From Streptomyces hayashii (lineage in GTDB: Bacteria; Actinomycetota; Actinomycetes; Streptomycetales; Streptomycetaceae), in NCBI RefSeq assembly GCF_024539815.1, contig NZ_JAHHIU010000088.1:34992-98991 (forward strand): a stretch of DNA of 64,000 nucleotides. Direction: 5' to 3'. The notes under the pieces are model-generated. The model was not told the origin of the DNA, searched no databases, and saw only the letters and a list, made by a program, of their open reading frames with translations. Positions 46,833 to 55,857 of the stretch are shown here, piece after piece. How positions within the stretch are numbered: position 1 is the stretch's first letter; the number at the start of each line of letters is the position of its first letter. Position numbers and translations under genes: made by a program.

Positions 46833-47411
46833 GAATCCTGAACGGTAGGAACCCGCGCGGTCGTTGAGAAGGCGGCGCGTCGACCGTATGCGGTGAACGG
46901 TATGCGGACTGCGCCGAACGGTCGGACCGGCCGCTTTCCGCAACCGCTTACGAAGCGACGCCCCGGGACTTTCACCCCCGAATCGGGCGACTGCCGCCGA
47001 CCGAGGGCGGAACCGCGCCAGGACGCCGGCCGGGGCGGCGCCCGGGCTGTCCCTGGGGCGCCAGGTCGCCCCGACCGTGTCGGACCCGGTCGCCGGCCCC
47101 TTCCCACCGTGCACGCGACGACGTCACCGTCCACGCCGCGCCCCCCGCCCCAGGTCCCACGCGCCACGCCCCACGCCTCACGTCTCACGTCTCACGTCTC
47201 ACGTCACCGACGATCCCGCTCGCATCGGTCCGGACGGCTTCGGTCAGGAGGGCTTCGCGCTCCTCCGCCTGTGGGCTGCAAGAACACCCTCCACGTGCAG
47301 GACAATGACGTGAAGGTCACCTCACCGCACGACGACCCGGTGACCCGCGTCATCTCTGCATCAAGGGCCGTTTCGGCTGCCAGCACGTACAGGACCGGGG
47401 CTGATCACGAC
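46833..47411. other. 579-nt divergent spacer between transporter and fdhD
   Basis: No gene is supported; open frames here lack ribosome sites. It contains the heptamer tract at 47164-47205. The promoter for fdhD is probably in 47220-47400, where AT content rises (GAACACCCTCCACG to CACATGG). Confidence 0.45.
47164..47205. repeat. heptanucleotide tandem repeats
   Basis: Two copies of CCACGCC are followed in phase by four copies of TCACGTC, all with a 7-nt period. Confidence 0.9.
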
Positions 47412-48260
47412 ATGGGACGAGTCACCGAACGGCGCAAAGTGATCCACATACGGAACGGGTCGATCACCACCCGGCCGGACACCCTCGTGGCCGAGGAGCC
47501 GCTGGAGATCCGGCTCAACGGGAAGCCGCTGGCCATCACCATGCGCACGCCCGGCGACGACTTCGCGCTGGCGGCCGGCTTCCTCGTCAGCGAGGGGGTG
47601 CTGGCCGAAGCGTCCGACCTGCTGAACATCGTCTACTGCGCGGGGGCGACAGCCGACGGCGTCAACACCTACAACGTGGTGGACGTGCGGACCGCCCCCG
47701 GCGTGAAGATCCCCGACATCAGCCTGGAGCGCAACGTCTACACCACCTCGTCCTGCGGCCTGTGCGGCAAGGCCAGCCTGGACGCGGTCCGTACGACGGC
47801 CCGCTGGCCCATCGCCGACACTCCCCCGCTGCGGATCGAGCCCGAGTTGCTCGCGAGCCTCCCCGACCGGCTGCGCGCGGCCCAGCGGGTGTTCGACCGG
47901 ACCGGAGGGCTCCACGCGGCGGCCCTGTTCTCCGAGAACGGTGAACTGCTGGACGTGCGCGAGGACGTGGGCCGGCACAACGCGGTGGACAAGCTGGTCG
48001 GCCGCGCCCTGCAGAACGCGGACCTGCCCCTGTCGCGGGCGATCCTGCTGGTCTCGGGCCGCGCCTCGTTCGAGCTGGCGCAGAAGGCCGTGATGGCGGG
48101 CCTCCCGCTGCTTGCCGCGGTGTCGGCCCCCTCCTCCCTGGCCGTCGATCTGGCGTCGGAGACCGGGCTGACGCTGGTGGGCTTCCTGCGCGGCGCTTCC
48201 ATGAACGTGTACGCCGGTGAGGACCGCATCGCCCTGCGGTCCGCGTCCGCAGACGGCTGA
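47412..48260 (+). CDS. fdhD: formate dehydrogenase accessory sulfurtransferase FdhD
   Basis: 282 residues. The sulfur-carrying pair is in TTSSCGLCGKAS (about 118), where the C-x-x-C accepts sulfur from IscS and passes it to the molybdenum cofactor of formate dehydrogenase. Other family blocks: EEPLEIRLNG, MRTPGDDFALAAGFL, DVGRHNAVDKLVG, VSGRASFELAQKA. ATG 47412 is not preceded by a strong ribosome site. No formate dehydrogenase gene is in the window; the divergent OFA transporter suggests a formate link. Confidence 0.93.
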   Translation: MGRVTERRKVIHIRNGSITTRPDTLVAEEPLEIRLNGKPLAITMRTPGDDFALAAGFLVSEGVLAEASDLLNIVYCAGATADGVNTYNVVDVRTAPGVKIPDISLERNVYTTSSCGLCGKASLDAVRTTARWPIADTPPLRIEPELLASLPDRLRAAQRVFDRTGGLHAAALFSENGELLDVREDVGRHNAVDKLVGRALQNADLPLSRAILLVSGRASFELAQKAVMAGLPLLAAVSAPSSLAVDLASETGLTLVGFLRGASMNVYAGEDRIALRSASADG

Positions 48261-48410
48261 CCCGGTCCGCCGCGCGACACGGCGGCGGGGCTCCGAACGG
48301 CAGGGAGCCCCCCAGCTCCGCGGGGATCCGGTCTCGTCCGCGGCCCGCTCCCCGAGCCATACGCCGAAGTGAGCCGCCCGTCGCCTGAGCCGATGGCCCA
48401 CCGCGCCCAC

Positions 48411-48437
48411 CGCAGACACCGCAGACACCGCAGACAC
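48411..48437. repeat. 9-nt tandem repeat
   Basis: Three perfect copies of CGCAGACAC in the 222-nt spacer between the fdhD and isochorismatase 3' ends. Confidence 0.85.
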
Positions 48438-48482
48438 CGGCGATCCGAGGCGTGAGCGCCGACCCCGGCCGCCCTTGGCCCC

Positions 48483-49010
48483 TCACCTCTGCGCGAAGCG
48501 CACCTCGGCCGCGCGCGTCACGGTCCCGAGCCGGGGGAAGTCCAGTCTCACCGACGCTTCGTGCTCGGCGCCCGTCAAGGCGGACATCGCGTCCTCGACG
48601 AAGACCAGGTCGTAGCCGAGATCGCCGGCCGCGCGGGCCGTGGACTCGACTCCGAGATTGGTGGCGATGCCGCCGAACACGAGCGTGCCGACGCCATGTT
48701 CACGCAGCCGGACGTCCAGGGCGGTGCCCTGAAAGGCGCCGATGGTCCGCTTGACGATCTCCCAGTCCCCGTCCGCGCGGAGCCCCTGGACGAGACCGCT
48801 GCCGGGCGGCTGCTCGGCGACGCCGGGACGCTCGACGCGCACGAGGACTACGGGCGCGCCGGCCGAGCGGAAGGTCGCAGCCAACTCACCGGCCGCCAGC
48901 AGCACTTCGGAGCCCTGACGGGGCTCCAAGGGCAGCGCGACGATGCGGTCCATCAGGTCGACGAGGACGAGGGCGGTGCGCGCGGGATCGAGCGCGGGGA
49001 GTGCGATCAT
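48483..49010 (-). CDS. isochorismatase-family hydrolase lacking the nucleophilic Cys
   Basis: 175 residues. Family landmarks are Asp18 (LVLVDLMD), Lys87 (EIVKRTIGAF) and the GIATNLGVESTAR stretch. Cysteine hydrolases of this fold have Cys where this protein has Gly120, as in true isochorismatases. So a nicotinamidase-like thiol mechanism is not expected. It ends 19 nt after the MarR stop on the same strand and is probably cotranscribed with it; the divergent quinone oxidoreductase suggests a stress-response module. Confidence 0.82.
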   Translation of the reverse strand: MIALPALDPARTALVLVDLMDRIVALPLEPRQGSEVLLAAGELAATFRSAGAPVVLVRVERPGVAEQPPGSGLVQGLRADGDWEIVKRTIGAFQGTALDVRLREHGVGTLVFGGIATNLGVESTARAAGDLGYDLVFVEDAMSALTGAEHEASVRLDFPRLGTVTRAAEVRFAQR

Positions 49011-49029
49011 GACGGAACGTTATCCGCCG

Positions 49030-49467
49030 TCAGCGGTCCGTGCCGGAGATCTTGACCAACAGGGCCGTGAACCGGTCCCGTTCGGCCGCCGTGAGCGGGG
49101 CGAGCAGCGCCTCGTTCGCCTCTCGGGCGGCCTTCTCGCAGCGCTTGAGCAGGCGTTCGCCGGACGCGGTGAGCGAGACGGCGTTCTTGCGGCGGTCGGC
49201 CGGATCCGGCTCGCGCACGACCAGACCCGCGGATTGCAGGTCGTTGAGGACGCCGACCAGATCCTTGGGGTCGAGTCCGACGGCGCGTCCGAGGTCCGCC
49301 TGGGCCACGGGGGCGAGATCGCGCACGGCGGAGAGCACGACATGGGACCACATCTTGACGCCTTCGACCGCGAGGGCGTCGGCGACCAGCGACCGGCCCC
49401 GCGCGGCGGCGCGGCCGAGCAGCCAGCTGGGCAGGGAGCGGATCGCGGCGAGGGGCGCTTCGGACAT
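49030..49467 (-). CDS. MarR-family regulator of the divergent quinone oxidoreductase
   Basis: 145 residues. Recognition region VAQADLGRAVGLDPKDLVGVLNDL (about 53-76), wing REPDPADRRKNAVSLT. Two palindromic sites lie in the 81-nt region shared with the divergent oxidoreductase gene, so autoregulation and repression of that gene are very likely. Such proteins usually release DNA on binding a phenolic or electrophile, or by thiol oxidation. Confidence 0.88.
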   Translation of the reverse strand: MSEAPLAAIRSLPSWLLGRAAARGRSLVADALAVEGVKMWSHVVLSAVRDLAPVAQADLGRAVGLDPKDLVGVLNDLQSAGLVVREPDPADRRKNAVSLTASGERLLKRCEKAAREANEALLAPLTAAERDRFTALLVKISGTDR

Positions 49468-49488
49468 GGCCGCACCCTACCAAAACTC

Positions 49489-49533
49489 ATTGGACTTCCC
49501 AACGAACTGTCGATACCGTTGGGACTCCCAACG
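49489..49533. promoter_or_regulatory. twin MarR operators
   Basis: CGTTGGGACTCCCAACG (49517-49533) is a perfect 17-bp palindrome; ATTGGACTTCCCAAC (49489-49503) is a close variant 29 nt away centre to centre. They occupy the promoter between the MarR gene and the quinone oxidoreductase gene. Confidence 0.8.
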
Positions 49534-49548
49534 AATCATGGAGGTGCG

Positions 49549-50466
49549 ATGCGTCGCGTCCGGTACGAGTCCACCGGTGGCCCGCTGTTCCTGGAGGAGG
49601 CGCCGGTCCCCGAGCCCGGACCCGGCGAGCTCCTCCTGCGGTGCGAGGCGATCGGCGTGACCCTTCCCGTCGTCCGCAGGGTCGCCGCGGCCGCGGAACC
49701 GATCGCGCTCGGGGGCGAGATCGCCGGAAGGATCGCGGCCGTCGGGAGCGGGGTCGACGGATTCCGGGTCGGCGAGCGCGTCACCGGCCTGTGCTTCGGC
49801 CACGGCTACGCCGACTTCGCACTCCTCCACCGGACGATGGCCTCGCGCATCCCCGACGACGCGAGCGCGGTCGACGCCGTCGCCCTCGTCCGCAGCGGGC
49901 TCGTCGCCCTGGGGGCGCTGGCCGCGGCGCGCCCCGAACCCGGCGAGACGGCCCTCGTCACCGCCGCCGCGAGCGGGGTGGGACATCTCGCCGTGCAACT
50001 CGCGAGAGCACGCGGCGCCGCCCGCGTCGTGGGCGCCGTGTCCGACCCGGCGAAGTCCGCCTTCGTGAGGGCGCTGGGCGCCGACGACGTCATCGCCTAC
50101 GACCAGGACGACTGGGGCGCCCCCGCCGACTACGTCCTGGACGCGGTCGGCGGCGACCTGCTCACTCCCGCCGTCGCGGCCCTCGCGGCCGGGGGTCGGC
50201 TCGTGGCGTACAGCTCGGGCGGCGGGACCATCCGGGCCTACGACCTGCTGGTGGGCGCCAAATCGGTCATCGGGTTCCAGATGGCCCATGTGGCGCGCGA
50301 GAAGCCGCAGTTGTACGAGCGCCGGCGGCAGGAGCTGTGGCGGCTCTTCGCTCAGGGCGCGGTGAAGCCGTACGTGCACGGCGAGTTCGCCCTGGAGGAC
50401 GCCACCGAAGCACACGCGGTGATCGAGTCGCGCAAGAATCTGGGAAAGGTGGTCCTGGCGCCCTGA
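49549..50466 (+). CDS. zinc-independent NADPH:quinone oxidoreductase (MDR family)
   Basis: 305 residues. The MDR fold shows GGEIAGRIAAVGSGVDGFRVGERV (about 55) and the NADPH site VTAAASGVGHLAVQLARARGA (about 141), with no zinc ligands. It ends HAVIESRKNLGKVVLAP as in QOR proteins. GGAGG lies four nt before ATG 49549. Control by the divergent MarR protein through the twin operators suggests detoxification of quinones or related electrophiles. Confidence 0.88.
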   Translation: MRRVRYESTGGPLFLEEAPVPEPGPGELLLRCEAIGVTLPVVRRVAAAAEPIALGGEIAGRIAAVGSGVDGFRVGERVTGLCFGHGYADFALLHRTMASRIPDDASAVDAVALVRSGLVALGALAAARPEPGETALVTAAASGVGHLAVQLARARGAARVVGAVSDPAKSAFVRALGADDVIAYDQDDWGAPADYVLDAVGGDLLTPAVAALAAGGRLVAYSSGGGTIRAYDLLVGAKSVIGFQMAHVAREKPQLYERRRQELWRLFAQGAVKPYVHGEFALEDATEAHAVIESRKNLGKVVLAP

Positions 50467-50525
50467 CCCGCACGGCCCTGACGCGCACGGCTCAGACCCG
50501 CACGGCTCAGACCCGCACGGCCCTG
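50467..50525. repeat. CGCACGG repeats after the oxidoreductase gene
   Basis: Four imperfect copies of a 14-16-nt unit of the type CGCACGGCTCAGACC fill the spacer directly after the stop codon. Confidence 0.75.
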
Positions 50526-50590
50526 GGCCGTCGAGACGGCGGGCCCCACGAGCCCCCGTTCCGCCCGCCCGCTCGGCGGCCCCGGGCCGT

Positions 50591-51607
50591 TCACGCCGCC
50601 GCCGGAGCCCTGCCGTCCGCCTGCGCGCTCGCCCTGTCCAGGGGGTCCCGTGCGCGGCGCTTGGCGATGACCGCGCAGACCATCAACTGCATCTGGTGGA
50701 AGAGCATCAGCGGCAGCACCGCGAGAGAGGCGTGCGCGCCGAACAGGACGCTCGCCATGGGCAGTCCGGAAGCCAGGGACTTCTTGGAGCCCGCGAACTG
50801 GATGGCGACGCGGTCCCCGCGGTCGAATCGCAGCCCCTTCCCGCCGTACCAGGTCAGGGAGAGCATCACGGCGAGCAGCACGGCCTCGACGACGAGCAGG
50901 CCGCCCAGTCGTACGGCGCTGACCTGGTGCCAGATGCCACGGTTCACGCCCTCGCTGAACGCCGTGTACACGACCAGCAGGATCGAGCCGCGGTCGACGA
51001 GCGCGAGCACCTTCTTGTGCCGGGTGACGAACGCGCCGATCCACCGGCGCAGCAACTGCCCCGCGAGGAACGGCACGAGCAGTTGCAGCACGATCTCGAC
51101 GACCGAGTGCGCGGAGAAGCCGCTGCCACTGCTGCCGAGCAGCGCGGCGGCCAGCAGCGGCGTGACGACGATGCCGACCAGTGAGGAGAAGGATCCCGCG
51201 CAGATCGCCGCGGGCACGTTGCCGCGCGCGATGGAGGTGAAGGCGATCGACGACTGGATCGTCGACGGGACGAGGGTGAGGAAGAGGAGCCCCTGGTACA
51301 GGGGGTCGGTGAGGAGGACCGGGACGAGACCGCGCGCGGCCAGGCCCAGCAGCGGGAAGACCACGAACGTGCAGACCAGGACTGTCACGTGCAGTCGCCA
51401 GTGCTTCAGCCCGTCCATCGCCTCGCGGGTGGACAGGCGGGCCCCGTACAGGAAGAACAGGAAGGCGATCGCGGCCGTGGAGGCGCCGGAGGCCACGTCG
51501 GCGGCGGAACCGCGCGCCGGGAACAGCGCCGCGAGCCCGACAGTCCCGAGCAGCAGAAGGATGTAGGGGTCGACCGGCGTCCAGCTCGGCCAGTGCAGGC
51601 GTTTCAC
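50591..51607 (-). CDS. bile acid:sodium symporter-family (SLC10A7/YfeH-like) transporter
   Basis: 338 residues, about ten spans. Markers are FLFFLYGARLSTREAMDG (about 50-67), LVPSTIQSSIAFTSIARGN near 120 and IQFAGSKKSLASGLPMA near 275, the crossover motifs of the BASS/SLC10A7 group. Probably a sodium-coupled uptake system for an organic anion. GTG 51607 has GGAG four to five nt upstream. It is divergent from a LysR gene, which is its likely regulator. Confidence 0.85.
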   Translation of the reverse strand: MKRLHWPSWTPVDPYILLLLGTVGLAALFPARGSAADVASGASTAAIAFLFFLYGARLSTREAMDGLKHWRLHVTVLVCTFVVFPLLGLAARGLVPVLLTDPLYQGLLFLTLVPSTIQSSIAFTSIARGNVPAAICAGSFSSLVGIVVTPLLAAALLGSSGSGFSAHSVVEIVLQLLVPFLAGQLLRRWIGAFVTRHKKVLALVDRGSILLVVYTAFSEGVNRGIWHQVSAVRLGGLLVVEAVLLAVMLSLTWYGGKGLRFDRGDRVAIQFAGSKKSLASGLPMASVLFGAHASLAVLPLMLFHQMQLMVCAVIAKRRARDPLDRASAQADGRAPAAA

Positions 51608-51746
51608 GGTGCTCCACGTGCGATTCGATGGGCGTGCGTCGGGCTCGGGAGGCCCACTCCATCGTCCTCCCCGACCCCGTGATCGGGAATCCGGCATACC
51701 GTTCTCACTGTCATCACGTATCGCGATGGGCGGGTACCGTGGCGGT

Positions 51747-52664
51747 GTGTACGACCCCTCTCAGCTGCGGACCTTCCTGGCCGTGGCGCAGACGCTGAGC
51801 TTCACGCAGGCCGCGCGGCGGCTGGGGCTGCGCCAGTCCACCGTCAGCCAGCACGTACGACGGCTGGAGGCCGCGACCGGGCGGACCCTCTTCACCCGGG
51901 ACACCCACTCCGTGGAGCTGACGGAGGACGGCGAGGCGATGCTCGGCTTCGCGCGCCGGATCCTGGACGTCCACGAGCAGGCGACGGCGTTCTTCACCGG
52001 CACCCGGCTGCGCGGGCGGCTGCGCTTCGGCGCCTCGGAGGACTTCGTGCTGACCCGGCTGCCGGAGATCCTGGAGGGTTTCCGCCACGAACATCCCGAG
52101 GTCGACCTGGAGCTGACGGTTGAGCTGTCGGGCACCCTGCACGAACAGCTCGCCGCCGGAGAGCTGGACCTGGTGCTGGCCAAGCGGCGCCCCGAGGACC
52201 CCCGCGGCGAGCTGGTGTGGCACGACGAGCTGGTGTGGATCGGCGCCGAGCGGCTGCGTCTGGACGCCGACCGTCCGGTTCCGCTGATCGTCTTCCCGCC
52301 GCCCGGCATCACCCGCGCCCTGGCACTGGAGTCACTGGAACGGCAGGGGCGGCCCTGGCGGATCGTCTGCACGAGCGGCAGCCTCAACGGGCTCATCGCC
52401 GCGGCCCGGGCGGGGCTCGGCGTGATGGCCCACTCGGGGGGCCTGATCCCGCCGGGCCTGGTGCGGATCCCGGAACGCAGGGGGCTGCCGGAGCTGGGGC
52501 GCGTCGACTTCGTGCTGGTGCACGGGCGCCGCCGGCCCTCCGCCCAGGGCGCGGCCGACGCACTGGCGGCGGCGATCCTCAGCGGCGGCGACCGACTGCA
52601 CCGGCGGCCACGGCCCGGCCCCGCCCGCCGCGGCGGCGGCCCGCGCGCAACCGACGGCGACTGA
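51747..52664 (+). CDS. LysR-family transcriptional regulator
   Basis: 305 residues from GTG 51747; ATG 51726 is an alternative seven codons upstream. The HTH is LRTFLAVAQTLSFTQAARRLGLRQSTVSQHVRRLE at residues 7-41 (quoted region spans 35 positions; key residues A-A-R-x-L, S-T-V-S-x-H). The effector domain begins LRGRLRFGASEDFVL. A basic tail (RRPRPGPARRGGG) ends the protein. It lies back-to-back with the BASS-type transporter gene, 139 nt apart. Confidence 0.87.
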   Translation: MYDPSQLRTFLAVAQTLSFTQAARRLGLRQSTVSQHVRRLEAATGRTLFTRDTHSVELTEDGEAMLGFARRILDVHEQATAFFTGTRLRGRLRFGASEDFVLTRLPEILEGFRHEHPEVDLELTVELSGTLHEQLAAGELDLVLAKRRPEDPRGELVWHDELVWIGAERLRLDADRPVPLIVFPPPGITRALALESLERQGRPWRIVCTSGSLNGLIAAARAGLGVMAHSGGLIPPGLVRIPERRGLPELGRVDFVLVHGRRRPSAQGAADALAAAILSGGDRLHRRPRPGPARRGGGPRATDGD

Positions 52665-52737
52665 AGCCGAGCCGCGCCCGGGCGGGGGCGCGTCGACCTC
52701 GGCCCCTGAAACTCCCGCTCCGAAGCGCTTCCGCGCC

Positions 52738-53718
52738 CTACCGCCCGCCGGGCTTGTACGTCAGCTGCTTCACCCTGCGCAGGAGCGGCGTCGCCTCCAC
52801 GTGCTGGACGCCCTCCAGCCGTCCCAGAGGTCCGCTGAGGTAGGCGTAGAGGCCCGCCGTGTCGCGGAGCACCGCGGTGACCACGATGTGGGAGGGGCCC
52901 GCGGTGGCCGCGGCGGAGGCTACTTCCTCGTGGGTGGCGAGGGCCTCTCCGACCGCGTGCAGCGCGGAGGGCGCCGTGGTGATCCACAGAACGGCCGCGA
53001 CGGGATAGCCGAGGTACTCGGACCGGTACTCGACGTCGATGTAGACGGCGCCGGACGCGATCAGGGCCGCGAGGCGGCGTTTGACGGCCGATTCGGAGCG
53101 GCCGGTGGCACGCTGCAGCTCGGGATAGGTGGCGCGGCCGTCACGTTCCAGCACCGCCAGCAGGGGCTCGTCCTCGGGTTCGATGCGGGGCGGCCCGGCG
53201 CTCGCCCCCGGGTCCTGGGCCGGGGCAAGAGCGGCGACCTGCTCGTCGTCCAACACCCTCAACTTGCGAATCCAGCCGGTGGGGCCGCCGTAGTAGCGGT
53301 GCAGAAGCTGCTGTGCGCGGACCTCCACCACGCTCGGAGTGCGCGGAAGCTTGCCGAGCAACAGGTCGTCATGGTCGCCGGGGTGACGGGGCCGGGTCAT
53401 GCAGACGATCTCGGTGCCGCCCGAGCCGAGACCGATCCACTGCGTGTCGGGGCGCTTGGCGAGCGCGTCGGCGATGACGGCCGCGCTGGCGGGCACACAG
53501 CGCAGGCGCAGCGTCCACTGGTCCTGTCCGAGGCGTTCGGCGTTCCGGACGGCGACGACTCGCAGACCGGCGCGGTCGCAGAGCCGTCGGTAGCGGCGCG
53601 CGACGGTCTGGTCCGAGACGCCGAGGACCGCGGCGATCCTGCTGAACGAGGCCCGGCCGTCCGCCTCCAGCGCGGCGAGCAGTTGGAGGTCCAGCGTGTC
53701 CGCGATGTGTGATTCCAT
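52738..53718 (-). CDS. Lrp/AsnC regulator with two complete domains
   Basis: 326 residues, twice the normal Lrp length. Each half has an HTH (FSRIAAVLGVSDQTVARRYRRL about 25-46; YPELQRATGRSESAVKRRLAAL about 205-226) and a RAM-like ligand domain. Such fused proteins can act as pseudo-dimers. ATG 53718 begins the first HTH domain. It is divergent from a DHA2 exporter, 134 nt apart, and is probably its regulator, so an amino acid or related compound may be the exported ligand. Confidence 0.87.
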   Translation of the reverse strand: MESHIADTLDLQLLAALEADGRASFSRIAAVLGVSDQTVARRYRRLCDRAGLRVVAVRNAERLGQDQWTLRLRCVPASAAVIADALAKRPDTQWIGLGSGGTEIVCMTRPRHPGDHDDLLLGKLPRTPSVVEVRAQQLLHRYYGGPTGWIRKLRVLDDEQVAALAPAQDPGASAGPPRIEPEDEPLLAVLERDGRATYPELQRATGRSESAVKRRLAALIASGAVYIDVEYRSEYLGYPVAAVLWITTAPSALHAVGEALATHEEVASAAATAGPSHIVVTAVLRDTAGLYAYLSGPLGRLEGVQHVEATPLLRRVKQLTYKPGGR

Positions 53719-53852
53719 CCGGCTGCGCCTCTTCTCTGTCGGATTCCTTCGCAAGACGGCAGGTTTCCATGGCGATCATGCGCGTTTCTCTCATCGTACG
53801 GAGCGATGGAACTCCATCGGACGGCGATTCACTGGAACGCGAGGAGTGGGAC

Positions 53853-55352
53853 ATGCGCACATGGAGGCCGCTGACGGCCGTGTGCCTGAGCACGTTCATG
53901 TTGTTGCTGGACGTGACGATCGTGGTGGTGGCGCTCCCGGACATGGCGCGAGCGCTGCACGCCTCGCTGAGCGATCTGCAATGGGTGGTGGACGGATACG
54001 CGCTGGCCCTCGCCGCGCTGCTGCTGGGTGCGGGGGCCGCCGCGGACGTGCTGGGCCGGCGCCGCGTGCACGTGGCCGGGGTGGTGCTGTTCGCGACGGC
54101 GTCGTTGCTGTGCGGACTGGCGAGCGGTCCGGACGCTCTCGTCGCGGCGCGGGCGGTGCAGGGCGTGGGTGCGGCCGCGATGCTCTCCACCACGCTCCCG
54201 CTGCTCGGGTCGGTCTACCAGGGCCGGCAGCGGTCGGCGGCGCTCGGGGTGTGGGGCGCGGTGAGCGGCGCGGCCGCGGCGGTCGGGCCGGTGCTGGGCG
54301 GACTGCTGGCCGAAGGCCCCGGCTGGCGGTGGATCTTCTATGTGAACCTGCCGGTGAGCGTGGTCGCGGTGTGGCTGACGCTGAAGGCGGTGCCCGAGTC
54401 GAGGGGGCCGCGCGGGATGCGCGTCGACTGGGCGGGCACGGCGGCCTTCGCCGCCTTCGCGGGCGGCACCACGTACGCCGTGGTGCGGGCCGGTGAGGAC
54501 GGCTGGACGGCGCCGGCGACGCTGGTCCCGTTCGGTCTCGCCGCACTGGCGCTGGCGTGCTTCGTGCTGGTGGAGCGGCGGGCGGCGCATCCGCTGCTCG
54601 ACCTGGCGCTGCTGCGGCGGCCCTCGTTCGTGGGGGTGATGACCGGTGCGCTGGCCTTCAACGGGGTGGCCTTCGGGGTGACGCCGTACCTCTCGATCTG
54701 GATGCAGACGGTGCTGGGGATGAGCCCGGTCCGCGGCGGGCTCACGCTGTTGCCGATGACGGTGGCTGCCGTGATCACTGCCGTCGTGGTCGGCAAGCGG
54801 TTGCACGGTGTTTCCGCCCGGCTGACCGTGGGCGGCGGGCTGCTGCTGATCGGCGCGGGCTGTTTCTGTCAGGCCGTGCTCGGGGCGGGCTCGGACTGGA
54901 CGGCGCTGGCGCCCGGGTTCGTGCTGGTGGGCATAGGAACCGGTTTCGTCACGCCTACTGTGGCCGGCGCGGCGCTGGCCGCGGTCGAGCCGGCACGGGC
55001 CGGGATGGCGGGTGGGGCGGTGAACACCGTCCGGCAGCTCGGGTACGCACTCGGGGTGGCGGTCTTCGGCGCCGTGGCGACGTCCCGGATGGCCGGCCCC
55101 CTGCCGCACGAGGCTGCGCACACGCTGGCGGGCGGCGGCGCCGAGGCGCTGCGCGGGGCGTTCTCCGAGCATGCCCTGCGGTCCGCGTTCGCCTCCGGGC
55201 TGGACGCGGCGCTCGTGGCGGCGGGCTGCACCGGTGTGGTCGCCGCCGCGCTCGTCCTCCTGCTGGTGCGGGCGCCGCGCGCGATCGTCCCGCAGGCGAC
55301 GGGACCGGCGGCTCCGGCGCCGTCGGAAGAGCGGGCGGCCCCCCGCCCCTGA
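53853..55352 (+). CDS. DHA2-family (14-span) MFS drug/efflux transporter
   Basis: 499 residues. Motif C-type and DHA2 signs: FMLLLDVTIVVVALPDMARAL in span 1, LQWVVDGYALALAALLL, GADVLGRRRV-like loop (ADVLGRRRVHVAG), RAVQGVGAAAMLSTTLPLL, and the 14-span length. ATG 53853 has GAGGAG six nt upstream; longer frames lack one. It resembles the EmrB/QacA exporters. The C-terminus is Pro/Ala-rich. Expression is likely controlled by the divergent two-domain Lrp protein. Confidence 0.88.
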   Translation: MRTWRPLTAVCLSTFMLLLDVTIVVVALPDMARALHASLSDLQWVVDGYALALAALLLGAGAAADVLGRRRVHVAGVVLFATASLLCGLASGPDALVAARAVQGVGAAAMLSTTLPLLGSVYQGRQRSAALGVWGAVSGAAAAVGPVLGGLLAEGPGWRWIFYVNLPVSVVAVWLTLKAVPESRGPRGMRVDWAGTAAFAAFAGGTTYAVVRAGEDGWTAPATLVPFGLAALALACFVLVERRAAHPLLDLALLRRPSFVGVMTGALAFNGVAFGVTPYLSIWMQTVLGMSPVRGGLTLLPMTVAAVITAVVVGKRLHGVSARLTVGGGLLLIGAGCFCQAVLGAGSDWTALAPGFVLVGIGTGFVTPTVAGAALAAVEPARAGMAGGAVNTVRQLGYALGVAVFGAVATSRMAGPLPHEAAHTLAGGGAEALRGAFSEHALRSAFASGLDAALVAAGCTGVVAAALVLLLVRAPRAIVPQATGPAAPAPSEERAAPRP

Positions 55353-55356
55353 GGCG

Positions 55357-55645
55357 CGGCAGGGACTCGGCACCCGACGCGGGGCGCGGGGTCGGCTGGG
55401 GAGCGCTCCCGGTGCGGGGCACGAGGTCGACGGGGAGGCACTCCAGGCGCGGGGTAGGGACTCGGCCGGGAAGGCACTCCTGACGCGGGACACGGACCCG
55501 GCGGGGGAGCACCCCCCGCGCGGCACGGGGTCGGCGGGGCAGCGCCCCCGACGCGGGGCACGGGGTCGGTGAGGGAGCGCTCCCGGCGCGGAGCAGCGGG
55601 TCCGGCGACGCGGGGCGCGGGGTCGGGCGGCGCGGGGCGCTCCCG
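55357..55645. repeat. minisatellite-like imperfect repeats of about 40 nt
   Basis: About seven degenerate copies of a unit like GCGGGGCACGGGGTCGGCGG followed by GGGAGCGCTCCCGGC. Two copies (near 55399 and 55577) keep the perfect palindrome GGGAGCGCTCCC, which equals the CebR core. The spacer 55353-55857 has no gene; the promoter of the acyl-CoA synthetase should lie in the less GC-rich 55690-55760 part. Confidence 0.75.
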
Positions 55646-55857
55646 GCCCCGGAGGCCGTCGGACGGCGTAAGCGGTACGGGCAGATTCGGTGGAGATTAC
55701 GGTACCGAAACTTACTCAACCGTCAGCTTTGTGTCCGACCCTTCCCCATGTGCGCCCATTTTCCTCGACCGACCAGCGCAGACGAGGGCATCGCTCGCTT
55801 TCCGCCCCTCTCCCGCCCCGTCGCCGGGTGGGGTAGCTTTCACGGCGCTGTGGGGCC

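Noticed and set aside
46893..47411. 170-codon N-terminal extension of fdhD
   Set aside because: The upstream residues are repeat-derived and unlike FdhD, whose family start fits ATG 47412.
50696..51184. Plus-strand open frame inside the BASS-type transporter gene
   Set aside because: It is antisense to a membrane protein with clear family motifs and has Gln/His-rich shadow composition.
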